Assembly (NCBI RefSeq): GCF_014529935.1
Contig: NZ_JACVFC010000001.1
Span: forward strand, 2,046,001 to 2,110,000
Reading direction: 5' to 3'
Origin: Chitinophaga qingshengii
GTDB taxonomy: Bacteria > Bacteroidota > Bacteroidia > Chitinophagales > Chitinophagaceae
DNA length: 64,000 nucleotides
The translations under genes and the position numbers were made by a program. The notes beneath the pieces were generated by a model. That model was not told the origin of the DNA, did no database searches, and worked only from the letters and a program-made list of their open reading frames with translations. This document shows positions 1 through 9,190 of this stretch, piece by piece (within the stretch, counting starts at the first letter, position 1; every line of letters starts with the position of its first letter).

Positions 1-1
1 T

Positions 2-433
2 TGGCAAAACCGCAACACAGCCGGCTATAAAGGTACCTATGTACCTGACGGCATGCAGATAACCAGTGGTTCCCTTCAGGTAGATGGCGATGGCAATGTC
101 ATTTCCGACAGCCGCAAGTTCGCCCCCAATACCACACCGGTGTTATGGCAAACATGGGCCAAAAACTACTATGGCAATGCGATCACCAACCTGTACGACC
201 GCTCCTACCTGAAGGTACGGGAAGTAGTGCTGACCTACAACCTGCCGGCGGATCTGCTGAAAAGAGTGAAAGTCGTTAACAGAGCCAGTGTATCCGTAGT
301 GGGCCGCAACCTGTTTTACCTGGCGCATGAAGGCGTGAGAGATATAGACGTTGACCAGTGGATAGATCAAAACGCAGGATTGGAAATGCCTTCCACCCGC
401 AGCGTAGGCTTCAACATTAACCTTGTTTTCTAA
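2..433 (+). CDS. SusC/RagA-type TonB-dependent receptor, C-terminal part (5' end outside window)
   Basis: This is the C-terminal end of an outer-membrane TonB-dependent receptor. The frame is open from the left edge, so the start lies outside the window; the Met at 53 is internal. Visible features are typical of the last strands of a SusC barrel: 'NLYDRSYLKVREVVLTYNLP', then 'VSVVGRNLFYL', and a C-terminus ending in alternating hydrophobic residues and a final Phe (VGFNINLVF), the usual signal for barrel assembly. The SusD-like gene begins 10 bases after the stop, as in a normal susC-susD pair, so the two probably form one glycan or peptide import complex. The substrate cannot be read from this fragment. 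Confidence 0.93.
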   Translation, partial: WQNRNTAGYKGTYVPDGMQITSGSLQVDGDGNVISDSRKFAPNTTPVLWQTWAKNYYGNAITNLYDRSYLKVREVVLTYNLPADLLKRVKVVNRASVSVVGRNLFYLAHEGVRDIDVDQWIDQNAGLEMPSTRSVGFNINLVF

Positions 434-443
434 AACATCAGAC

Positions 444-2012
444 ATGAATCGTAGAACCAGAAATATACTAGCCGCCTGCCTGATACCCGTGGCGATGACA
501 GGCTGTAAAAACTTTGACGACCTGCGGGTAAATCCCAACGTGTCTGTAGTAGGCACGCCCAAACTGCTGCTGACAGGTCTTGAAATGGATATGATCGGAG
601 GACAAGGCTCCGCTCAAAGTGGCTTCAATTCAGGTAGTGACCTCAGTGGAGATATGAGTAACAGTCCCTGGAATTATACCCATATGAGCAACCAGTTCCT
701 TGTATTGGGCCACGACTACTATGGCAGCCAGGACTACACCTGGAATAATGGTCTCAGCTATTTTGGCAGTCTGCGTAACTCCGCACAGCTGGATATTGAA
801 GCAGCCAAACAGGGAACGGAGCTGGCAGCGCCCTACTATGCCATCAATAAGTTTATCCGGACGTTCTATTTCCTTTCCATGACTTCCCAGATGGGGGATA
901 TTCCCATGTCCGAGGCCACCAAAGGCGCCGCTGCCGGTATTTACGCCCCTCGTTACGATGCACAGAAAGATGTGTTTCTGCAATGTTTCAAATGGATGGA
1001 GGAAGCCAACGACTCCCTTGCAGCCATCTCCCTGCGTAATCCCAGGGCTACCGTTGACGGTGACATCTTCTATGCCGGCAACCTGTTGAAATGGAGAAAA
1101 GCGATCAATACCTGCTATCTGCGCGAGCTGATGAACCTGAGCATTAAAATAAATGATGCTTCCCTGGACCTGAAAGGACGTTTTAACCGTATCATCAGCA
1201 ACCCGGATAAATACCCGCTGATAGCGGACAATGCGGATAACCTGCAAATGAACTACAACGCCACGCAGAAAAGCAACAACTATCCGCTGTATCCTATGGA
1301 AGTAGGCGTACTGTCTGCCAAAAGAAACGCGCTGGGCAGCACCTACATCAATATCCTGGATTCCCTGCGTGATCCGCGTGTATTCATTATAGCCGCTCCC
1401 GCCGATTCCCTGCCTGCTGTTCCCGGCAATCCATTTGCCCGTTACAAGGGCGCTAATACCGGCGATCGCCAGGACCAGATTTACATCGATATCAACAAGG
1501 GTAAATACAGCACCTTTAAAATCAGCTACTGGCTGAGCAGCCCTGCCGGTGTTCCTGATATCCAGCTGGGCGCCAGTGAAACGCATTTCCTGATCGCGGA
1601 AGCCATCAACCGCGGCTGGATCGGGGGCGATGCGGCACAGCATTACCAGGACGGTATTACCGCCTCCATGAAGTTCTATGGTGTAACCGATGCGGATATT
1701 GCCGCCTTCCTGGCACAACCCATCGTACAATACGCCGGCAACAACGATACCGGGCTGAAACAGATACTCACACAAAAATATGTAGCCTTCTTCAACAACG
1801 CCGGATGGCAGGCATATTACAACTATCGTCGTACAGGCGTGCCCGTGTTTTCCATCGGGCCTTCCAACCAGAACGGCGGTAAGATACCCACGCGGTTTAT
1901 CTACCCGCAGTCAGAATACCAGAATAATAAAGCAAACCTGCAGGAAGCCCTCAAACGGCAGTTTGGCGGCTCCGATACCCGGAATGACGTGATGTGGATG
2001 TTGAAGCCCTGA
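444..2012 (+). CDS. SusD/RagB-like outer-membrane lipoprotein
   Basis: Surface-exposed substrate-binding lipoprotein, partner of the SusC protein just upstream. From the Met at 444 the N-terminus reads 'MNRRTRNILAACLIPVAMTGCK', a lipoprotein signal with the acylated Cys in a TGC lipobox followed by 'NFDDLRVNPN', typical of the SusD-like group of Chitinophagaceae. An in-frame Met exists at 423, but it would overlap the susC stop and place extra residues before the signal peptide. The protein has TPR-like helical stretches and a late 'ASETHFLIAEAINRGW' segment, which in SusD proteins lies in the helical scaffold. No enzyme genes follow on this strand; a hairpin terminator follows directly, so this pair ends its operon. 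Substrate unknown. Confidence 0.9.
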   Translation: MNRRTRNILAACLIPVAMTGCKNFDDLRVNPNVSVVGTPKLLLTGLEMDMIGGQGSAQSGFNSGSDLSGDMSNSPWNYTHMSNQFLVLGHDYYGSQDYTWNNGLSYFGSLRNSAQLDIEAAKQGTELAAPYYAINKFIRTFYFLSMTSQMGDIPMSEATKGAAAGIYAPRYDAQKDVFLQCFKWMEEANDSLAAISLRNPRATVDGDIFYAGNLLKWRKAINTCYLRELMNLSIKINDASLDLKGRFNRIISNPDKYPLIADNADNLQMNYNATQKSNNYPLYPMEVGVLSAKRNALGSTYINILDSLRDPRVFIIAAPADSLPAVPGNPFARYKGANTGDRQDQIYIDINKGKYSTFKISYWLSSPAGVPDIQLGASETHFLIAEAINRGWIGGDAAQHYQDGITASMKFYGVTDADIAAFLAQPIVQYAGNNDTGLKQILTQKYVAFFNNAGWQAYYNYRRTGVPVFSIGPSNQNGGKIPTRFIYPQSEYQNNKANLQEALKRQFGGSDTRNDVMWMLKP

Positions 2013-2017
2013 TAACG

Positions 2018-2047
2018 AAGAAGCCGGTCTTTCAGACCGGCTTCTTT
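2018..2047. terminator. bidirectional terminator between convergent genes
   Basis: A GC-rich inverted repeat (AAGAAGCCGGTC / GACCGGCTTCTT with a short loop) sits between the stop of the SusD gene and the stop of the amidohydrolase gene on the other strand. T-rich bases follow it on the plus strand and A-rich bases precede it, so it can terminate transcription from both sides. Confidence 0.8.
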
Positions 2048-2049
2048 AT

Positions 2050-4044
2050 TTAAAACGGTTGAATAGAAACCGCTTTGTACAACTTCGCAGGATCGTATAT
2101 CACCCCGTCTTTGAGGACCAGCTTCGTATGCCGTACGTTGCTGATATTTTTCACCGGATCGCCTGCTACCAATATCATATCTGCCTTTTTCCCGACCCGG
2201 ATACTACCCAGGTCCTTGCTTTTACCGGTATATTCCGCCGTACCAAAAGTAGCCAGCTGCAATACCTTTTCCGCCGGGATACCCGCTTTTACATACAACT
2301 CCAGTTCCCGGTGATAATCGAACCCCGGTGTACCGTCGGTGCCGGCTACAATACGGATACCATTATCATACAGCAGTTTGGTAAGTTTCAGGAAGGCATC
2401 AAACGAACGGATATACGTAGTATCCATTCCCGGGGGAACCGGTATGCCACCGCCGCCGGCACGCATACTGGGTTGTATTTGCACCGGGAAGTGATCAATA
2501 ATCGTTTTGTTTTTTTCTGCCAATACCCCGTCCCTGCCGGTCATCATCGGTTCAAAAGCTACCAGGGTAGGATCAGAAGCGATCTGCCGCTGTTTCATCA
2601 ACGCGATGAATTGTTTTACCGGCGCGCTGTTCAGGTCCAGGGAAGCCGCCCTTTGGGCAGGAATAGCAAATCGTTGGGGCGTACGCGTATCAATGGTATC
2701 TCCAAAGAAATTCAGGAATAACATATTCATATGCGTTACCTCGTTGTAGCCGGCTTCAATAGCCTGCGTGGCCGTCATATAAGCCGGTATGTGGCCGCAC
2801 ACGCGCATATGGTACTTTTTAGCCTCCGCTATCAAAGGTTTTACCCATTCCGGTTTAATGGTACTGTAAAGTTTAATCTGATCGTATCCTTTGGCAGCAA
2901 ACAAGCGGACAAATTTTTTACCTTCTTCCACATTGTTAATCAGCATACCGGTAGGAGCAGCGGTAGGACCAGCACCGTCAATCAGGCCGCTGATCACCTC
3001 CAGGTGCGGACCTATCAGTTGCCCGTTATCAATCTGTTTTCTGTATGTCAGTAATACCGTATCGTTACCCATATCCCGTACATGGGTAACACCGGCGGCC
3101 AGGTGCAAAAGGCCTTCGGGGCCGTCGCCCATATGGACATGCATATCCCAGAAACCGGGTAACAGTGTTTGCCCGCTGCCATCCACTATCCTGGCGGCTT
3201 TTGCGGTGATCGGTTTGCCTACGGACACCGCTTTGATTTTACCTCCACCGACCAATACATCGGTATGCGGCAGCAAAGCGGCTTTCTCCGCATCAAAAAG
3301 TGTTACGTCACGGATCAGTATATCACCGTTTACCTTCTCAGGTATTGTTTTGGCCAGCTCGCTGTCGTGGGCCCGCTCAATTTTCTTTTGTGCCGCCAGT
3401 AGTTCGGGCACATATTTTTCGTACCCCTTCCGGATGGCCGAAAACCAGTCGCTCAGGACACCAAAGGAAATATCCTGGTCATCCACCCAAACATAAGCCG
3501 GTGTCATACTCATACCGGAAATACGGCATAAATGCAGGGACTTGTCGCCCGCTTTATACGGTAACACTTCTTCCAGCGTGCACTCGCCGGAAGGCAATAA
3601 GGTAATCTTGTTATGATTGGCTTTCAGCGCTTTGATAAGGTTGCCGCTTTCTCCATCCAGGTGTATATAAAACGCTTTCCCGGAGACAGTCTTGCTTTCG
3701 TTTTCAGCCTTATTCTTCCATTTCGCCACACCATCTGTCAGCGAAAAGTCTTCTGTCAGGGGCTTTTTGTAGTAATCCACCCCTTCCATGTGCGCATAGG
3801 TAGGAAACCCCTCTTTATCCTCCCGGTAAATGGTGTGTACACTGTCGCCTCTGCCGCGGTCGTTGTAATGGTACCAGGACTCAAAAGCGCCAGGGGATGT
3901 TTCCACCACCTTCTTTTCACCTTTGATATTTCCTGTTAAAATGAGAGCGTATTGAATCGTATCATGTTGCTGTGCCGGTGCAGTGAGTGGTGCACACAAA
4001 ACGGACAGCAGAAAAATTCTGAAGATGGCATTACGGGGGATCAT
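2050..4044 (-). CDS. secreted amidohydrolase-family protein (imidazolonepropionase/prolidase-like)
   Basis: Predicted metal-dependent hydrolase with a signal peptide (MIPRNAIFRIFLLSVLCAPL, cut near TAPAQ), so it acts in the periplasm or outside. The N-terminal ~230 residues are an unassigned extension. The amidohydrolase domain starts near residue 240. Metal-site motifs are visible in order: 'GFWDMHVHMGD' (His302, His304), a Lys in 'YDQIKLYS', His in 'RVCGHIPAYM', His in 'YNEVTHMNM' and Asp in 'VAGTDGTPGFD'. The end carries the usual small beta-sandwich ('GKKADMILVAGDPVKNIS'). Family members cleave dipeptides, hydantoins or ring amides; the substrate here is unknown. It stands alone, convergent with the SusD gene, and no partner is evident. 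Confidence 0.88.
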   Translation of the reverse strand: MIPRNAIFRIFLLSVLCAPLTAPAQQHDTIQYALILTGNIKGEKKVVETSPGAFESWYHYNDRGRGDSVHTIYREDKEGFPTYAHMEGVDYYKKPLTEDFSLTDGVAKWKNKAENESKTVSGKAFYIHLDGESGNLIKALKANHNKITLLPSGECTLEEVLPYKAGDKSLHLCRISGMSMTPAYVWVDDQDISFGVLSDWFSAIRKGYEKYVPELLAAQKKIERAHDSELAKTIPEKVNGDILIRDVTLFDAEKAALLPHTDVLVGGGKIKAVSVGKPITAKAARIVDGSGQTLLPGFWDMHVHMGDGPEGLLHLAAGVTHVRDMGNDTVLLTYRKQIDNGQLIGPHLEVISGLIDGAGPTAAPTGMLINNVEEGKKFVRLFAAKGYDQIKLYSTIKPEWVKPLIAEAKKYHMRVCGHIPAYMTATQAIEAGYNEVTHMNMLFLNFFGDTIDTRTPQRFAIPAQRAASLDLNSAPVKQFIALMKQRQIASDPTLVAFEPMMTGRDGVLAEKNKTIIDHFPVQIQPSMRAGGGGIPVPPGMDTTYIRSFDAFLKLTKLLYDNGIRIVAGTDGTPGFDYHRELELYVKAGIPAEKVLQLATFGTAEYTGKSKDLGSIRVGKKADMILVAGDPVKNISNVRHTKLVLKDGVIYDPAKLYKAVSIQPF

Positions 4045-4067
4045 AAGCAGATAGTTATTTTGGATTG

Positions 4068-4110
4068 AAAGGAATGAAGTAAATATAACGAATATTTACC
4101 TCATTCCTTT
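4068..4110 (-). terminator. hairpin downstream of the 4133-5215 lipoprotein gene
   Basis: A long imperfect inverted repeat (AAAGGAATGAGGTAAATA / TATTTACTTCATTCCTTT read on the minus strand) lies just past the stop of the lipoprotein gene and before the amidohydrolase start. The tract after it is only moderately T-rich. It probably ends the VgrG operon. Confidence 0.6.
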
Positions 4111-4132
4111 CCTCCACCTGCCGGGATCATGA

Positions 4133-5215
4133 TTACTTTTTCTTCAACAGGAAAGCCACCCGGCCGCCGTTGGTGGACTGTACGTCCAGATAGGGGCAGG
4201 TCAGGCGGTATTTACCTTCCTCATCTTTCCACAGATATCCGAATCGTTTTTCTCTTTCTATCAATCCACTACCGCCATCCAGCACCTGTTTGAAGGTAAA
4301 GAACAAATTACCTTCCCTTTCGGTGGCGGCCAGCAGGTATTTACCATACACCTGGTAACCGCTTTCTGTCAGGATAGTGGAATCACCGCTTACCTTTAGC
4401 TCCACCTCTACCTGGTCCCTGGAATCGCCGGCCTTTTCATTCAGCAGCGCAGTATAGGTACCTTTCCAGCTATCATTGATGGCCACGGTATTTCGTGGGG
4501 TCGTTCCTGTTACAATTTCCAGTTGAACATGATCTACATTACTAACATCGTCTACCGGCTGAGTACTCCTGATGTATACCGTATGGTTGTCTTTCCAGTA
4601 GAGCCCGGATACAAACCAGCGGTAAGGCTGAAAGAAAATCTTCCTGATCACATTATTCTCTACCGCATAAATACTGATATCTTCTGTAGGCGGCGTAACA
4701 TTTTCGTAGGTTTCGTAGGGGTTGTATTGATGGCATATCAGCAACTTACTATCCGGTGATACCTGCGGCACATTCTGCAGTGTATCTTTTTGACCGGTAG
4801 CTTTATCGATAGCCAGGCAATAGCGCTGCTCATAGCCCTTTACGGTAACCAGGTACCTGTTGAGCGACGCAATATATCCGGCATATTTAAAGGATATCCT
4901 GTTTTCATCATGCGGCACGCCTTCATTATTTTTCAGTATTACCGGACCTCCCTTATCAGTAGGAATGTTTAATTCTCCATTCACAACAGGAAACTTCGCC
5001 GAATCGAGCGTGATCGGGTTGTTATAGGAGGCCTCATACTTTTTAAATGTTTCCCCCGTAATACTGCTGATTTCCACAGTAACCGGCGGCAGTATAGCCA
5101 CAGCCTTCCCACTATCAGGCTTGCTGGCAGCAGTTACGCTGTCTGTGGCTGTTTTATTTTGCACTGCGCCGTTGCAGGCATATAGGAAAATTAATAACGA
5201 TAGTAACTTTCTCAT
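4133..5215 (-). CDS. lipoprotein of unknown family, candidate immunity protein
   Basis: A 360-residue lipoprotein: N-terminus 'MRKLLSLLIFLYACNG' with the lipobox Cys at residue 14, followed by a Thr/Ser/Lys-rich linker. I do not recognise the rest; it looks beta-rich with repeated Tyr/Trp/Gly positions (YRWFVSGLYWKDNHTVYI). Its ATG overlaps the stop of the 1316-residue PAAR-like effector gene by four bases (ATGA), implying translational coupling. Since that effector carries peptidoglycan-cleaving domains, a lipoprotein in the periplasm or on the outer membrane is where a cognate immunity protein would be needed. The immunity role is inferred from context only. It is the last gene of the VgrG operon. 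Confidence 0.75.
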   Translation of the reverse strand: MRKLLSLLIFLYACNGAVQNKTATDSVTAASKPDSGKAVAILPPVTVEISSITGETFKKYEASYNNPITLDSAKFPVVNGELNIPTDKGGPVILKNNEGVPHDENRISFKYAGYIASLNRYLVTVKGYEQRYCLAIDKATGQKDTLQNVPQVSPDSKLLICHQYNPYETYENVTPPTEDISIYAVENNVIRKIFFQPYRWFVSGLYWKDNHTVYIRSTQPVDDVSNVDHVQLEIVTGTTPRNTVAINDSWKGTYTALLNEKAGDSRDQVEVELKVSGDSTILTESGYQVYGKYLLAATEREGNLFFTFKQVLDGGSGLIEREKRFGYLWKDEEGKYRLTCPYLDVQSTNGGRVAFLLKKK

Positions 5216-8200
5216 TCTTTTACTTCTTTATAGTTGGGACTGTAATGCTGAATATGCAAATGGTCATTATGATCATTGTCAGCATCATTCTGACAATGGT
5301 TCAGGAGCTGGTTGCCGTTATAGGTTTGAGACAACATGCTTTTCCAGCCGAACTTATACAGCGCATCATTGAATTTTTTCTGCCGGTCCACATCCATCGC
5401 TTTCCAGCCTGCTGTTTCCGAGGCGGAGAACAAATCAATTTTATCAATTGCTTTGTCTTTCCGCAGATAACGCAAGTCGCCGTTGTAGCCGTTTTTATGG
5501 GATTTGCTCGGAGAAGAACTACCATTGGCATGACTGAAGCCATTGAAAGTATAATCTTCATACCCACATTCCAGCAACGCACCCAACAGGCTGCCCAGTG
5601 TTTTGTCATTCACAAAGTACCGGACCGTGTTCAAAGTTAATTTAAATTTCACGTCGCCGTTGGCATAGTCTTTCAACTCCCGGATATCAATCAGATCCAC
5701 CGTTTTACCACCGTAAGTAGCGCCGTAATTGTTATTAATGGTTTTAAAGTTAAATATTCCCAGTATATGTTCCTTTGAATTTTTATCGTGATAAACATAT
5801 TTGTACTTTTTCTTGTACTCTTCTTTCACCTCTTTGGGCACCTGGCGTTCCAGGCGGCCATCGGCGTAAATGTGATAAGTCACTATTTCTTTGGCATCGA
5901 ACACGCCGGGTTTCTGCTGGCAGCTGAAATCCGACGCTTTATGGCTTTTCCCTTCTTCATAGATTTCATTGATAGCTTCCTCAAACTCCCATACCTTGGA
6001 TGAACCCTTTTTACCGGAATAGTATTTTTTTCTCCCTTTTTCGTCGAAATAATATTCATCCTTTTCCCGCTTAAACATCTTGTTATCATCATAAGCAGGG
6101 TTGCTGCTGTCGTACACCACATAGTTGGGCTCATCGCCATGACCACAGGCCGCAGGGTAGTTGATCGCCAGGTAGAGGTCTGTTTTGGATTTGTACTTCG
6201 CTTTATTTTTCGTCAGGAATTTCTCCACCCATTCCAGCTGTTGCTCCGCTGTCAGCTTCATCAGCTCGGAGCGTTTTACGCCCAGGTCCAGTGCAGCCGC
6301 TTTACCAATTTGTACCAGTCCAACGTACCCCTGGCGGGAGTCATCTTTATGGTCCTTGAAGGTACCACATTCAGGACTGAAGCTCCTGGAGCTTTCCAGC
6401 GCCATCACCGTCATCAGCCAGTTGGCGCCTTCGTTGTCTTTAGTAGGCAATCCCAGTTTAGCCGCCATCTGCACTACTCTTTTCCGGAAGGCACAACTTA
6501 CCTTCGCGCCCCATACCAGGTCATATTTCTGGCACATACATTCCGTCACCGCCCTATCCATCGGCTCTCCCAGCACCGCCGGGGCCACCGGTCTGGTAGC
6601 GTTGTTCAACTTATCTGCCTGTGCAGCGGACAATTTGATATGATGGTAAAAGTTGATATCCGCCGGATTATACGCATTGGCATCGGCGATTTTCTCCGGG
6701 TACATATAATTTACCAGCGTCTTATCGTCTTTGGTCTTTTCATATTTCAGCACTACATAGAAATTACGCAGGGCATTATCCTGCGCAGCCACACCTGTTT
6801 TGAGTTTGGAGGTATCCAGGTTAATGGGCAACGTTTCATTCGCCAGCACTTTGAATTTGCTGTGCTGTACACATTTGTCTTCTGCCTTGTACTTGTTTTC
6901 CCACAGTTGAAAAATCAGTTCCTCCCCGGCGAGATTTTTTGTTTGTATGTGGATTTTTATTTTCTCTCCGTATGGATATACCTTATAGGCCGGATAGTCT
7001 GTACTGTCGAAGAAAGAAACGCTGACGATTTCCGGTTTTTTGCTGATATAAATAAAATTCCCTTTTTCATTTTCTGTAAGATGACTGGCTTTTGCCGGGA
7101 ACCAAAACTTTTTACCCTCGGAATTGACTGTTTTGGTCCCCTGGAACTGAACCCCCGTAGGCTTTTGCAGCACACCGAAGAAAACCCGGTAGTAATCCCC
7201 CTGGAACCATAACGCAGATAACTTCTCCTTCAGGTCGTTGGTTTTCACATCCAGCCGTGCCTCTCCTTTAGCGTCGAAGGTAACGTTGCCTAAGTCTTTG
7301 ATGTAGTTGATATCATCATCGCCGTCATATTCCAGCGCATGCAGGTTGACTGTTTCCCCTGTCGCTTTCGGGCTTACGATCACCGCTTTCAGGGTTTCGT
7401 TCCAGCCGGCTTTGGGTTTATATTTATTGTCAGCATCCGTAAAACACCAGCGGGTTATTTCCGCCAGATCGGCATTGATATCGAGTTTTTTGGAGGAACC
7501 GCGCATGGTGGCAGATACCACGAACTTACCTTTTGCCGGCGCGAACACATGTTCGCGGGTAGCGCCGCCGCCGCCGGCGGGCACCCAGGTGACAGGGCCA
7601 TCCAGCTCAGGTTTATAGGGCATCAGCAGGTCCGCTATCAGCGTATATTGTTTACCCACTACCCACTGCGTATCTCCATCTTTCACACGCAGACCGGTAA
7701 TTTCATTCTGTTTCACCTCAAAACACCAGTCATCCTCCGACCTGGCAGCATTGGCACTGGGCTTACCCTTTTTTGCATCCCAGGCATCAGCATGAGACAC
7801 ATAAGCCTCCACCACATACTTACCGGGTGTCATAAAATGGATATGACCATCCAGTTTCAACTGTGAACCGGTACCTACCAATTTACCGTTGAGCTGCCAT
7901 TTAATGGCATCGTTCTCAAAGTCCTTTGCCGGCGAGGCGTAAGACATCTTAGATACGTTGAAGCTCATTGAAGTGCCGGGCCGGATGATATGGGTACCTT
8001 CCGTATTCGCCACGCTCACGACACTGTTAGCTTCAGATATCAGGTCCTTGCTCACTTCCTGCGATGTTCCTTCCGTGTCTCCCGGCAGCATCATGGCTGT
8101 CACCTTATAGGTCGCCGCACTATTCGCGGGGGTAAAAGTAATGGTATCCGTACCTGGTTCCGTGGGACCGGCAATCAGGTTGCCGGCGGCGTCTGTCACC

Positions 8201-9162
8201 CGCATGGATACACGTTTTTTCTCTTCCTCAGTGGCAGGGGCGATATCATATTTTGCGCCGATGGTAACTGGAACGCCTCTACGTACCCGGTACTGTTCCG
8301 GTTTTGCGTTCTTGCCCGGTATTGCAGGAATGATCCGGCCCATACCGGCGCCGATTTCAAACTCTTCTTTCAGGGAATTGTTCACCACGGAGACATCGAT
8401 CGCGCAACGGGTATCGTCCTGTACATCGGGACCGGTTTTCCCGAAAGCGATCACCCGGTAACTGCCAATTTCATCAAAATTAAGGCTGAACGATGGGCCG
8501 GTCTCTTCAAAGACCTGGGTACCACCGTTACCGGTTACTTTCCAGCCTACCTTATCTTTATCCGCTTTAGCGGCATTATAATAACTGACTACTTCAAACT
8601 TGAGCGATTCGTTGGGCCGTACCCGTAATACCGGTACCGGAGCCGATTTGTCCGCAGCACTTTGCAGTTCCGGTGGAATACGTTTATCCGCCTTTACCTT
8701 GATCTGTTTTACCTGCGGCTTTTCCTTTTTGGAATCCGGTTTAGCTGCCATAGGATTGAGCACAGACAGGCTTTCCACTTCTACCTTATCAAAATGCGCC
8801 TGGGATACCGCCGCTTCCTGGCCGTGGTATTCAATGGAAATAGCACTGTCGCCGCCTGTAGCACAAGCCGCAGTACTCTCTTCCGTGAGAATTTTTCCGC
8901 CATTGGTGAGGGTTACTTTCTGGTAAAAGTCTTTCCAGGCGGTTACGCCGGGGGTACAGGCGCTCCGGGAAATGGAACAACTGCCGAAAGTACCGGCTTC
9001 AAATGGTTTACCGATATCTTTTGTACTGGCAATTGCTTTGGAATTACCGGCGTTATCATTGATATAGTCCTTGTCGTTAGCTATTACTTTTAGTTTGTCG
9101 ACCGTGCTTCCGTACTTACAACGACAAACCGCTCCCTGTACTACAAAATGTTTATCAGCCAT
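5212..9162 (-). CDS. PAAR-like (DUF4280) multi-domain protein with lysozyme-like and M15/M74-like peptidase domains; predicted T6SS effector
   Basis: Residues ~1-125 are a DUF4280/PAAR-like domain (MADKHFVVQGAVCRCKYGST, later 'GTFGSCSISRSACTPGVTAW' with paired Cys), which in this phylum caps VgrG spikes. Residues ~155-570 look like Ig-like beta modules, followed by further beta-rich sequence to ~850. A lysozyme/SLT-like domain follows at ~885-1015, with the likely catalytic Glu923 in 'ALESSRSF' and a 'GLVQI' motif at 948-952. The C-terminus (~1170-1316) has the zinc-site pattern of M15/M74 peptidoglycan peptidases: 'SHKNGYNGDLRY' (His1222, Asp1229) and 'DHLHIQHY' (His1301, His1303). There is no signal peptide, as expected for a needle-delivered cargo. 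The gene is in an operon with vgrG, and the next gene overlaps its stop. The predicted role is cleavage of both glycan and peptide bonds of a rival's wall. Confidence 0.82.
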   Translation of the reverse strand: MADKHFVVQGAVCRCKYGSTVDKLKVIANDKDYINDNAGNSKAIASTKDIGKPFEAGTFGSCSISRSACTPGVTAWKDFYQKVTLTNGGKILTEESTAACATGGDSAISIEYHGQEAAVSQAHFDKVEVESLSVLNPMAAKPDSKKEKPQVKQIKVKADKRIPPELQSAADKSAPVPVLRVRPNESLKFEVVSYYNAAKADKDKVGWKVTGNGGTQVFEETGPSFSLNFDEIGSYRVIAFGKTGPDVQDDTRCAIDVSVVNNSLKEEFEIGAGMGRIIPAIPGKNAKPEQYRVRRGVPVTIGAKYDIAPATEEEKKRVSMRVTDAAGNLIAGPTEPGTDTITFTPANSAATYKVTAMMLPGDTEGTSQEVSKDLISEANSVVSVANTEGTHIIRPGTSMSFNVSKMSYASPAKDFENDAIKWQLNGKLVGTGSQLKLDGHIHFMTPGKYVVEAYVSHADAWDAKKGKPSANAARSEDDWCFEVKQNEITGLRVKDGDTQWVVGKQYTLIADLLMPYKPELDGPVTWVPAGGGGATREHVFAPAKGKFVVSATMRGSSKKLDINADLAEITRWCFTDADNKYKPKAGWNETLKAVIVSPKATGETVNLHALEYDGDDDINYIKDLGNVTFDAKGEARLDVKTNDLKEKLSALWFQGDYYRVFFGVLQKPTGVQFQGTKTVNSEGKKFWFPAKASHLTENEKGNFIYISKKPEIVSVSFFDSTDYPAYKVYPYGEKIKIHIQTKNLAGEELIFQLWENKYKAEDKCVQHSKFKVLANETLPINLDTSKLKTGVAAQDNALRNFYVVLKYEKTKDDKTLVNYMYPEKIADANAYNPADINFYHHIKLSAAQADKLNNATRPVAPAVLGEPMDRAVTECMCQKYDLVWGAKVSCAFRKRVVQMAAKLGLPTKDNEGANWLMTVMALESSRSFSPECGTFKDHKDDSRQGYVGLVQIGKAAALDLGVKRSELMKLTAEQQLEWVEKFLTKNKAKYKSKTDLYLAINYPAACGHGDEPNYVVYDSSNPAYDDNKMFKREKDEYYFDEKGRKKYYSGKKGSSKVWEFEEAINEIYEEGKSHKASDFSCQQKPGVFDAKEIVTYHIYADGRLERQVPKEVKEEYKKKYKYVYHDKNSKEHILGIFNFKTINNNYGATYGGKTVDLIDIRELKDYANGDVKFKLTLNTVRYFVNDKTLGSLLGALLECGYEDYTFNGFSHANGSSSPSKSHKNGYNGDLRYLRKDKAIDKIDLFSASETAGWKAMDVDRQKKFNDALYKFGWKSMLSQTYNGNQLLNHCQNDADNDHNDHLHIQHYSPNYKEVKE

Positions 9163-9190
9163 TTTACTACCTGATTAAATACAAACAATT

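Noticed and set aside
630..1775. Long minus-strand ORF (381 codons) opposite the SusD gene
   Set aside because: It is an antisense shadow of a clear SusD coding sequence, with no family match, no plausible start context and low-complexity composition.
6139..7212. Plus-strand ORF of 357 codons opposite the PAAR-like effector gene
   Set aside because: It lies entirely inside the well-supported minus-strand frame; the translation is rich in Phe/His/Arg as expected for antisense sequence.
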